Assembly: GCA_002395605.1 (NCBI GenBank)
Contig: DGXO01000068.1
Location: 38,849-50,048, forward strand
Direction: 5' to 3'
DNA length: 11,200 bases
DNA from: Bacteroidales bacterium UBA4230
GTDB taxonomy: Bacteria > Bacteroidota > Bacteroidia > Bacteroidales > UBA932
Shown in pieces: positions 5,712 to 11,200 of this stretch (its first letter is position 1; each line of letters begins with the position of its first letter). Both the position numbers and the translations under genes were made by a program. The notes below the pieces were generated by a model. It was not told the DNA's origin. It ran no database searches and saw only the letters and a list, made by a program, of their open reading frames with translations.

Positions 5712-7022
5712 ATGAAAAAGGCATACATAGAAACATACGGGTGTCAGATGAACGTAAACGACACCGAAGTCATATTCGCTATTCTTCAAAAGGCCGGCTA
5801 TGAGCGCACGGAAAGCATGGAGGAAGCCAGCCTCATAATGGCCAACACCTGCTCCATCCGCGATAACGCTGAACAGCGCATCTGGGGCCGAATAGAAGTT
5901 TTCAATCAGCAGAAAAAAGCAAGGCCCGGAGTATTTGTGGGCATAGTTGGCTGTATGGCCGAACGCCTCAAGGACAAGCTCCTGGATTCCGGAAAAGTGG
6001 ACCTTGTGGTGGGACCGGACTCCTACCGCAGCCTGCCGCGCCTGCTTGACGCCATCACGCCGGACAGCCCCCAGATGGACGTCCTCCTTTCCCGCGAGGA
6101 AACTTACGCGGACATCACCCCCGTCCGCACGGACAAGAACGGGATTTCGGCCTTCATCTCCATCATGCGCGGATGCAACAACGTGTGCTCCTACTGCGTG
6201 GTGCCCTATACCCGTGGTGCCGAACGCTCCCGCGACGCCAACTCCATTGTGCGCGAGGCCTGCGACGTTTACCGGAAGGGCTACAAGGAGGTAACGCTCC
6301 TTGGTCAGAACGTGGACAGTTACCTGTATAAGTCTGAGACTGAGACGGTTAACTTTGCGCAGCTTCTTGCCAGGGTGGCCGATATAGCTCCGGACCTCCG
6401 CGTCCGTTTTGCCACATCCCACCCCAAGGACATCTCCGACGAAGTCATTTACACAATGGCTTCAAAGCCCAACATCTGCCGCCACATCCATCTTCCGGTG
6501 CAGTCCGGGAGCACCCGGATGCTGGACCTCATGCGCCGGAAATACAGCCGTGAATGGTACTTGGAAAGGGTTTCAAAAATCCGTGAGGTGATGCCGGACT
6601 GCGGCCTCACAACGGATGTAATTGCGGGTTTCTGTACGGAAACAGAGGAAGACCACGCGCTTACGCTAAGCCTCATGGAGGAAGTTGGCTTTGACTGGGC
6701 CTTCATGTTTGCCTACTCCGACCGCCCCGGAACGCTTGCCAACCGCACCATGCAGGACGACGTACCCGCAGACATCAAGAACCGCAGGCTCAACGAAATT
6801 ATTGAACTCCAGAACCGTAAGTCCCTGGAGCGTTACCGCGCCCAGATTGGCCGTATCATGCACGTCCTGGTGGAGGGCCCCTCAAAACGGGACTCCAACA
6901 TGCTTTGCGGCCGTGCCTCCAACAACATGATGTGCGTATTCCCCGCCCGGAACCTTAAAAAAGGCGATTACACGGACGTCACCGTCACGGACGCAACTTC
7001 TGCAACGCTTATTTGCAAGTAG
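5712..7022 (+). CDS. miaB: tRNA-2-methylthio-N6-dimethylallyladenosine synthase
   Basis: The protein has 436 residues, normal for the family. The N-terminal MTTase domain has the three cysteines for the auxiliary Fe-S cluster: Cys11 (TYGCQMN), Cys47 (ANTCSIRDNAE) and Cys81 (GCMAER). The radical-SAM domain has RGCNNVCSYCVVPYTRGAE with Cys155, Cys159 and Cys162 binding the second cluster. HLPVQSGS and DVIAGFCTETEED follow, and the end (about 372-436) is the TRAM RNA-binding domain. The enzyme adds a methylthio group to i6A37 in tRNAs reading codons that begin with U, helping to hold the reading frame. SIRDNAE and VVPYTRGAERSR favour MiaB over the related MtaB or RimO. It converges with ompH, and a 106-nt hairpin begins 5 nt after its stop. 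Confidence 0.96.
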   Translation: MKKAYIETYGCQMNVNDTEVIFAILQKAGYERTESMEEASLIMANTCSIRDNAEQRIWGRIEVFNQQKKARPGVFVGIVGCMAERLKDKLLDSGKVDLVVGPDSYRSLPRLLDAITPDSPQMDVLLSREETYADITPVRTDKNGISAFISIMRGCNNVCSYCVVPYTRGAERSRDANSIVREACDVYRKGYKEVTLLGQNVDSYLYKSETETVNFAQLLARVADIAPDLRVRFATSHPKDISDEVIYTMASKPNICRHIHLPVQSGSTRMLDLMRRKYSREWYLERVSKIREVMPDCGLTTDVIAGFCTETEEDHALTLSLMEEVGFDWAFMFAYSDRPGTLANRTMQDDVPADIKNRRLNEIIELQNRKSLERYRAQIGRIMHVLVEGPSKRDSNMLCGRASNNMMCVFPARNLKKGDYTDVTVTDATSATLICK

Positions 7023-7027
7023 CCTTA

Positions 7028-7133
7028 GTGGAGGTTACTTGCTTGATACTCAGTTAATTACAGAGGTCTCTACTAGAACTTTTTCTAGTAGAGACCTCTA
7101 TAATTAGTTGATTGCTAAATAGATAGCCTCCAC
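7028..7133. repeat. 106-nt near-perfect palindrome filling the miaB-ompH convergent gap
   Basis: Bases 7028-7078 pair in register, without bulges, with 7083-7133 around a CTTT loop (7079-7082). The apical 17 bp (7062-7078 with 7083-7099, starting AGAGGTCTC) are perfect. Eleven more pairs (7050-7060 with 7101-7111) follow after one C-A mismatch. The base is GTGGAGGTTA with TAGCCTCCAC (10 bp). In plus-strand RNA 46 of 51 positions can pair: 39 Watson-Crick and 7 G-U. The five mismatches are four C-A types and one C-T. No T run follows on either strand, so it is not a standard intrinsic terminator. No target-site duplication was seen. It is AT-rich beside GC-rich genes. It could be a MITE-like relic or an RNA hairpin shared by both convergent transcripts. 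Confidence 0.9.
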
Positions 7134-7165
7134 CACAAGGGGAGAACTATCAAGGGGGCGAAGAG

Positions 7166-7756
7166 TTACTTGGCAGCGGGGGCGGCGGCGGGAGCCTGGC
7201 CGGCAGCGGCCTGGGCCTGAGCCTGGAGTTCGGCCTGGAGGGCTTCAAGGGTGCGCTCAGGGGCAATACCAAGGGCCTTGCGGGCTTCGGCTGTGAGGTC
7301 AATCACCTTGGATTCGTCGAAGTAGAGGGCCTGGGTGGAGTCGAAGAGGGCGATGAGGCCCTTTGCCTTTGCAAGCTCCTGGACAGTCTTGTTGGCTTTC
7401 TCGTAGATGGGAGCCTGAAGCTGGTTCTGCTGCTGCTGGAGTTCCTGGGAAATGTTGTTCTGGAATTCCTGGATGCGGTTTTGCATGTCGGAGAGTTCGC
7501 GCTCCTTGGATTCGCGGATAGCGGCGGTCCAGGAGTCTCTCTTCTGGGTGTACTGGGTATATTTGCTCTGGAATTCCTCTACCATGGCGCTGTAGGTTTC
7601 TTCGGCCTCTTTCTGGGAGGCGGCGATAACCTCGCGGGCCTGATCCATTTCCGGCATCAGTGCCACGAGCTCTGAGAAATTGACACGGCCGAAGCTCTGG
7701 GCCTGAAGGCTCAAAGTGGCGAATGCTGCAAGTGCGAATACAAATAGTTTTTTCAT
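7166..7756 (-). CDS. ompH: OmpH/Skp-family periplasmic chaperone
   Basis: The protein has 196 residues with a clear signal peptide (MKKLFVFALAAFATLSLQA, cleavage before QSFG, about residue 20). FGRVNFSELVALMPEMDQA is the typical OmpH start of the mature protein. Residues about 40-125 are charged and Gln-rich (including ISQELQQQQNQL), fitting the long coiled-coil arms of the Skp trimer, which holds unfolded outer-membrane proteins in the periplasm. The last 30 residues form a low-complexity Ala/Gln/Pro tail (QAQAQAAAGQAPAAAPAAK) beyond the usual fold. It follows bamA on the same strand, the standard Bacteroidota order, and both act in outer-membrane protein assembly. The start is fixed by the signal peptide. 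Many Bacteroidales have two tandem ompH genes here; only one is present. Confidence 0.92.
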   Translation of the reverse strand: MKKLFVFALAAFATLSLQAQSFGRVNFSELVALMPEMDQAREVIAASQKEAEETYSAMVEEFQSKYTQYTQKRDSWTAAIRESKERELSDMQNRIQEFQNNISQELQQQQNQLQAPIYEKANKTVQELAKAKGLIALFDSTQALYFDESKVIDLTAEARKALGIAPERTLEALQAELQAQAQAAAGQAPAAAPAAK

Positions 7757-7758
7757 AT

Positions 7759-7766
7759 CAAATATA
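7759..7766 (-). promoter_or_regulatory. Possible -7 element (TATATTTG) next to ompH
   Basis: The minus strand reads TATATTTG, an exact TAnnTTTG match, but it ends only 2 nt before the ATG, so transcription would begin at or inside the first codons. The -33 position (about 7786-7789) reads AAAG, not TTTG. It may be chance in an AT-rich leader. Three TTTC units (plus strand, 7775-7786) lie just upstream. Confidence 0.3.
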
Positions 7767-7793
7767 TTTTATCGTTTCTTTCTTTCTTTTTAA

Positions 7794-7820
7794 GATCCCT
7801 CGACTACGCTCGGGATGACA
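7794..7820. repeat. Dispersed palindromic repeat, copy 1, between bamA and ompH
   Basis: The plus strand begins GATCCCTCGACTACGCTCGG and ends GATGACA. In the other direction it reads TCATCCCGAGCGTAGTCGAG, which resembles the intergenic repeat of the type TCATCCTGAGCGnAGTCGAA that I recall from many bacterial genomes, including Bacteroidota. It can fold through TCCC/GGGA. It does not overlap a coding region. Confidence 0.6.
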
Positions 7821-7843
7821 GTGTGCATCGCTTGTGATATAAG

Positions 7844-7860
7844 GTCATTCGGGATGACAG
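7844..7860. repeat. Partial second copy of the dispersed repeat
   Basis: TCGGGATGACAG at 7849-7860 repeats 7810-7821 exactly, 39 bp away. GTCAT (7844-7848) and ATGAC (7854-7858) form a 5-bp hairpin with loop TCGGG. It lies 23 nt after the bamA stop in the bamA reading direction and may be a remnant or partner of the full copy at 7794-7820. Confidence 0.5.
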
Positions 7861-7883
7861 GATGTGAGAGGCAAAAACCATAC

Positions 7884-10463
7884 CTAGAACTGCTGGCCAA
7901 GGACAAAGTGGAACTGGCTGCCGCCGTTGACGGGGTCGTCGAAGCCCCAGCCCCAGTCTACGCCAAGGAGGCCGATCATGGGCAGGAACACCCTCACGCC
8001 AACACCGGCGCTACGCTTGATCTGGAACGGGTTGAAGTCTCGTATGTCACTCCAGCAGTTACCGCCCTCCAGGAAGCCCAGCACAAAGATAGTGGACTGG
8101 GGCTGAAGGATGACCGGATAGCGGAGCTCCACGGTGAATTTGTCGTAGACGTTACCGGCATAACTCTCAAGGTTACGGCTATAGGGGGTCATCTTGCGGG
8201 GGGTGAGGGAGTAGTCCTCATAACCGCGCAGGGAAACTATTTCCGCACCGTAGGTCATGTAGCCGGACATGCCGTCACCACCCACCTGGAAGTTCTCGAA
8301 CGGGGAGTAGCCCCAGTTGCGGTTATAGTATCCAAGGTAGCCGAACTGTGCGCGCGTCATGAGCACAAGGTCTCCGACGAGCTTGGTGTACACGGTTGCG
8401 TTGAACTTCCACTTGTGGTATTCAATCCACTTGTAGCGTTCGGCCGAAGTCCAATTGTCATAGTTGACGTCTTTATAACTGCCCACGGGCTGCTTTACGC
8501 GGTTGCCGGATGCATCCGTGGTCCAGGTGTACTTGCGGAACAGGGAATACGGCGGCGTAAGCTGCAGGGAGGCGGAGAATTCAGAGCCCGTACGGGGATA
8601 AATCTGCTGGTCCGTAGAGTTACGGGACAGCGACAGCGTATAGCTGAGGTTATGTGAAATACCGTCGTTGAAGGCAAAGTAGCTGTTGGTCCAGTTGGTG
8701 AGCTTGTAGGTTTGCCAGCTGAGGTTGTTGTACAGCACAAAGTAGTTGTCGGGCCACTTAAGGCGCGTACCAAGCCCGGCGTTGAAGCCGAACACCTCGA
8801 ACATCTTGTCCGTGGACAGGATGCCGATTGCAAGGTAGGAGTCCGTCATCCTGGAATAGTATCCGGAAATGGAGAGGGACGTAGGACGCTTGCCGAACAG
8901 CCAGGGCTCCGTGAAGCTGGCGCTGAGGTTGGTATAGTAGCGGCCGTTGGTCTGGAAGCGGAACGCAAGGTTCTGGGCATCTCCAAGCGGCACAGGCCTC
9001 CAGGCACCCTTCTCAAACATGCGGCGGGTGGAGAAGTTGTTGAAGCTTACGCCCGCGGTGAGAACGAACGTGTTGCCGCCCCAACCGCCGGAGAGTTCCA
9101 GCTGGGAAGACGGCTTCTCCGTCACATTATATATAATGTCTACGGTGTTGTTGAGCTGGTTGGGGATGATGGAGTAGCCGCCCGCACCCATTATGGCTTC
9201 GGCGTCAAACTGGCCCATGGAGGCTATTTCACGGATGGAGCGCTCGAAGTCACTCTGTGAGAAGAGGTAGCCGGGCCTTGTCATGAGCTGACGGCGCACC
9301 ACCCTTTCATTGGTGAGGTCGTTGCCGTTTATCACAATCTCGTTGAGCGTTGCGGGCTTGCCTTCGGAGATACGCATCTCTACGTCAATTGAGTCGTTCT
9401 GGATGTTGACTTCTACGGGAGTTACGTTGAAGAACAGGAAGCCGTTGTCCCTGTACAGCTTGGAAACGTCGTATTCGTTTTCCTTACCGCCGCCGTGCAG
9501 GCGTTTTTCCATGGTCACAACGTCATAGACATCTCCCTTCTTGATCTGGAGGATGTTGTTGAGAACGTCTGAGGGGTATACGGAGTTGCCGGTCCAGGTG
9601 ATGTTTCGGAAGTAGTACTTCTTGCCCTGGTCAAACACCATGTCTATGTTGAGGTGTTTGTCGTCTACCATATATATGGAGTCCCTCACCAGGCGGGCGT
9701 CACGGTAGCCGGCCTCGTTGAAGGCGTCCAGCACCGTCTTGCGGTCCGTTTGATACTCTTTCTCCTTGAACTTCTTGGACTTGAAGAAGTTGTACCACGT
9801 TGCGGCGTGGGTCTCCTTCATGTTCTTGGCAAGCTTGCGCTCCTTGACATCCGTGTTGCCGGAGAAGTTGATTTTCTTGATGTGCACCTTCTTGCCGCGG
9901 TCTACGGCAAAGTTCACGCGTATGGCGCTGCGGATTACTGTGTCCTTGACGACCTCGGTGTCCACGTTCACGTTGATGAAGCCTTTCTCCTTGTAGTAGC
10001 GCTTGATGATGTCTATGGAGGTGTTCTTCACGTAGTCGGAGAATTCGCGGCCGGGCCGGAGGTTGAGCCTTTCCTGGAGGTCTTTCTTCTCTCCGGACTT
10101 GACTCCGGTATATGTCCAGCGGGAAACGCGCGGGCGCTCACGGATTACAACCTTGAACCATGCGGTATCGGCCTGGGCGTTGAGGGAGTCTATCCTTACC
10201 TCCACGTCCTCGAAGTATCTCTGGGCCACAAGGCGCTTCACAATTCCGGTGATGTCGTCTCCGGGGACGGTAACTTCCATGCCCTTCCTGAGGCCTGTGA
10301 GCTGGAGAATCTGGTTTTCACTGAAATACACGTTGCCTTCTACGCCAACGCCGCCCACCGCAAGCTTCCGGGGATGGGCGTAGTCAATGTCCACGCCTCC
10401 CTGGGCATGAAGTGAAAAAGCGGAGAGTGCCAGCGCGGCTATTATTAGTATGAGTCTTCTCAC
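7884..10463 (-). CDS. bamA: Outer-membrane protein assembly factor BamA
   Basis: The 859-residue protein has a signal peptide (MRRLILIIAALALSAFSLHA, cleavage near residue 21), about five POTRA domains (roughly 30-450) and a C-terminal beta-barrel to the last residue, Phe859 (FHFVLGQQF), the terminal aromatic typical of Omp85 proteins. POTRA signatures include GNVYFSENQI, FSGNTDVKERKL, WTGNSVYPSDVL and INGNDLTNERVV. Leu745-Arg746-Gly747-Tyr748 (SLRGYEDY) corresponds to the VRGF motif of loop 6 that reaches into the barrel. BamA folds and inserts outer-membrane proteins. The start is GTG at 10463: no in-frame ATG lies at the signal peptide, and a TAACTTTG element is 20 nt upstream. It lies downstream of uppS (35-nt gap) and upstream of ompH, as in other Bacteroidota. 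Confidence 0.96.
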   Translation of the reverse strand: MRRLILIIAALALSAFSLHAQGGVDIDYAHPRKLAVGGVGVEGNVYFSENQILQLTGLRKGMEVTVPGDDITGIVKRLVAQRYFEDVEVRIDSLNAQADTAWFKVVIRERPRVSRWTYTGVKSGEKKDLQERLNLRPGREFSDYVKNTSIDIIKRYYKEKGFINVNVDTEVVKDTVIRSAIRVNFAVDRGKKVHIKKINFSGNTDVKERKLAKNMKETHAATWYNFFKSKKFKEKEYQTDRKTVLDAFNEAGYRDARLVRDSIYMVDDKHLNIDMVFDQGKKYYFRNITWTGNSVYPSDVLNNILQIKKGDVYDVVTMEKRLHGGGKENEYDVSKLYRDNGFLFFNVTPVEVNIQNDSIDVEMRISEGKPATLNEIVINGNDLTNERVVRRQLMTRPGYLFSQSDFERSIREIASMGQFDAEAIMGAGGYSIIPNQLNNTVDIIYNVTEKPSSQLELSGGWGGNTFVLTAGVSFNNFSTRRMFEKGAWRPVPLGDAQNLAFRFQTNGRYYTNLSASFTEPWLFGKRPTSLSISGYYSRMTDSYLAIGILSTDKMFEVFGFNAGLGTRLKWPDNYFVLYNNLSWQTYKLTNWTNSYFAFNDGISHNLSYTLSLSRNSTDQQIYPRTGSEFSASLQLTPPYSLFRKYTWTTDASGNRVKQPVGSYKDVNYDNWTSAERYKWIEYHKWKFNATVYTKLVGDLVLMTRAQFGYLGYYNRNWGYSPFENFQVGGDGMSGYMTYGAEIVSLRGYEDYSLTPRKMTPYSRNLESYAGNVYDKFTVELRYPVILQPQSTIFVLGFLEGGNCWSDIRDFNPFQIKRSAGVGVRVFLPMIGLLGVDWGWGFDDPVNGGSQFHFVLGQQF

Positions 10464-10483
10464 AGCTGAAATAATCTATCCTG

Positions 10484-10491
10484 CAAAGTTA
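10484..10491 (-). promoter_or_regulatory. Bacteroidota -7 element (TAACTTTG) between uppS and bamA
   Basis: The minus strand reads TAACTTTG, an exact TAnnTTTG match, 20 nt before the bamA GTG and 7 nt after the uppS stop codon. Any -33 box would lie inside the uppS 3' end; TTTG is not evident there. It suggests that bamA can be transcribed independently as well as from the uppS operon. Confidence 0.5.
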
Positions 10492-10498
10492 ACAATAT

Positions 10499-11197
10499 TT
10501 ATTTGACTTTACCATAACGGCGGTCACGGCGGGCATATTCGTCCAGCGCCTCCTGGAACTGCGGCTTGCGGAAATCCGGCCACAGAACGTCTGTGAAGTA
10601 GAATTCCGTGTAGGCGCACTGCCATAGGAGGTAGTTGGAGATGCGGATTTCCCCGGAAGTGCGGATAAGGAGGTCCGGGTCCGGAATTCCGGCCGTCACA
10701 AGGTATTTGTCAAAATCCTGTATTTCAAGGTTTTCAATCTCCTGGGCCGATAACTGCGCCGCAGCCTTTTTCAGGGCCTGGAGGATGTCCCACTTGCCAC
10801 TGTAGCTTAAGAAAACCACGCAGGTGGTGCCGGTGTTGCCGGAAGTTTCCTCCATCATGGAGTCTATGGCGGCGTTGAGGCTATCGGACAGCCTGGCCCT
10901 GTTGCCAAGCACCACGAAGCGTATGTTGTACTTCATGAACCGGCCGATTTCGTTTTTCATGGACTTCATCATGAGCTCCATGAGGGTCATGACTTCGTCC
11001 TTGGGCCTGTTCCAGTTTTCCTCCGAGAAAGCGTAGAGGGAGAGGTACTTGATGCCCTTTTCCACTGCGTACTCAAGGCAGGCGCGGACGCTTTCAACGC
11101 CCTCCATGTGGCCGAAAACGCGCTCACGGCCGCGGGCCTTGGCCCACCTGCCGTTGCCGTCCATGATTATAGATACGTGCTGCGGTATCCTTTCCAT
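10499..11197 (-). CDS. uppS: Isoprenyl transferase (undecaprenyl diphosphate synthase)
   Basis: The 232-residue protein has all cis-prenyltransferase signatures. HVSIIMDGNGRWAKARG carries the catalytic Asp13 (E. coli Asp26). SLYAFSEENWNRP follows. RTSGEIRISNYLLWQ has Arg179, Arg185 and Ser187, at the spacing of E. coli Arg194, Arg200 and Ser202, and Glu198 matches Glu213. The enzyme adds isopentenyl units in cis to farnesyl diphosphate to make C55 undecaprenyl diphosphate, the lipid carrier for peptidoglycan and surface polysaccharides. ATG 11197 lies 3 nt from the window edge; many homologues have several residues before the PxHVxIIMDGNGRW block, so a longer N-terminus outside the window cannot be excluded. 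It leads the uppS-bamA-ompH cluster. Confidence 0.95.
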   Translation of the reverse strand: MERIPQHVSIIMDGNGRWAKARGRERVFGHMEGVESVRACLEYAVEKGIKYLSLYAFSEENWNRPKDEVMTLMELMMKSMKNEIGRFMKYNIRFVVLGNRARLSDSLNAAIDSMMEETSGNTGTTCVVFLSYSGKWDILQALKKAAAQLSAQEIENLEIQDFDKYLVTAGIPDPDLLIRTSGEIRISNYLLWQCAYTEFYFTDVLWPDFRKPQFQEALDEYARRDRRYGKVK

Positions 11198-11200
11198 AAC

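Noticed and set aside
5253..6422. Long open frame (389 codons) on minus, across radC and miaB
   Set aside because: It is antisense to two well-identified genes and the intergenic gap, with no family signature.
7062..7099. Apical part of the large hairpin as a standard rho-independent terminator
   Set aside because: No T run follows the stem on either strand, and the stem is far longer and less GC-rich than the other terminators in the window.
7023..7140. Integron attC site
   Set aside because: The ends lack the RYYYAAC and GTTRRRY core sites, and no integrase or cassette genes are present.
9654..10415. Long open frame (253 codons) on plus, antisense to bamA
   Set aside because: It lies wholly inside bamA, shows no recognisable domain and reflects the codon bias of a GC-rich gene. 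Similar open frames at 7815-8657 and 8712-9260 are rejected for the same reason.
1..11200. CRISPR array, insertion sequence, prophage or toxin-antitoxin locus
   Set aside because: No regularly spaced repeats, transposase, integrase, phage or toxin motifs were seen on either strand. All genes are core families.

Overview
The window looks like GC-rich Bacteroidales chromosome (Bacteroidota). The evidence is threefold: the gene families and their order (uppS-bamA-ompH, an OadA-like carboxyltransferase, a Bacteroidales-type SPOR protein beside rpoN), the repeated Bacteroidota -7 promoter element TAnnTTTG just upstream of genes, and the lack of clear Shine-Dalgarno sequences. A Rikenellaceae/Alistipes-like gut lineage is possible but cannot be settled from this sequence. 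This is a core, housekeeping region. I see no integrase, transposase, CRISPR array, toxin-antitoxin pair or phage gene.

Layout: (1) 1-473, minus, the 5' part of uracil phosphoribosyltransferase (upp), cut by the window edge. (2) A compact divergent promoter region (474-537) leads into a tightly overlapped plus-strand operon: small lipoprotein, SPOR-domain protein, sigma-54 (rpoN). (3) A minus-strand tRNA-His with its own promoter and terminator lies tail to tail with rpoN. Its promoter is interleaved with that of the next plus-strand gene. (4) 3110-4894 encodes a carboxyltransferase of the pyruvate carboxylase B / oxaloacetate decarboxylase alpha type, followed by a rho-independent terminator. 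(5) radC and miaB follow on plus, each with its own promoter-like element. (6) miaB converges on ompH, and nearly the whole gap between them is one long, in-register hairpin (7028-7133). (7) On minus, uppS, bamA and ompH form the canonical envelope-biogenesis cluster: lipid carrier for cell wall and LPS, outer-membrane protein assembly, periplasmic chaperone. A dispersed palindromic repeat sits between bamA and ompH.

No wholly new system is evident. The two most notable observations are the 106-nt hairpin, in which 11 of 12 non-Watson-Crick positions are transition-type, and a biotinyl-like domain in the carboxyltransferase whose biotin-accepting lysine is replaced by tyrosine. A third is that several plus-strand genes have their -7 element only 5-7 nt before the ATG, which predicts nearly leaderless mRNAs.
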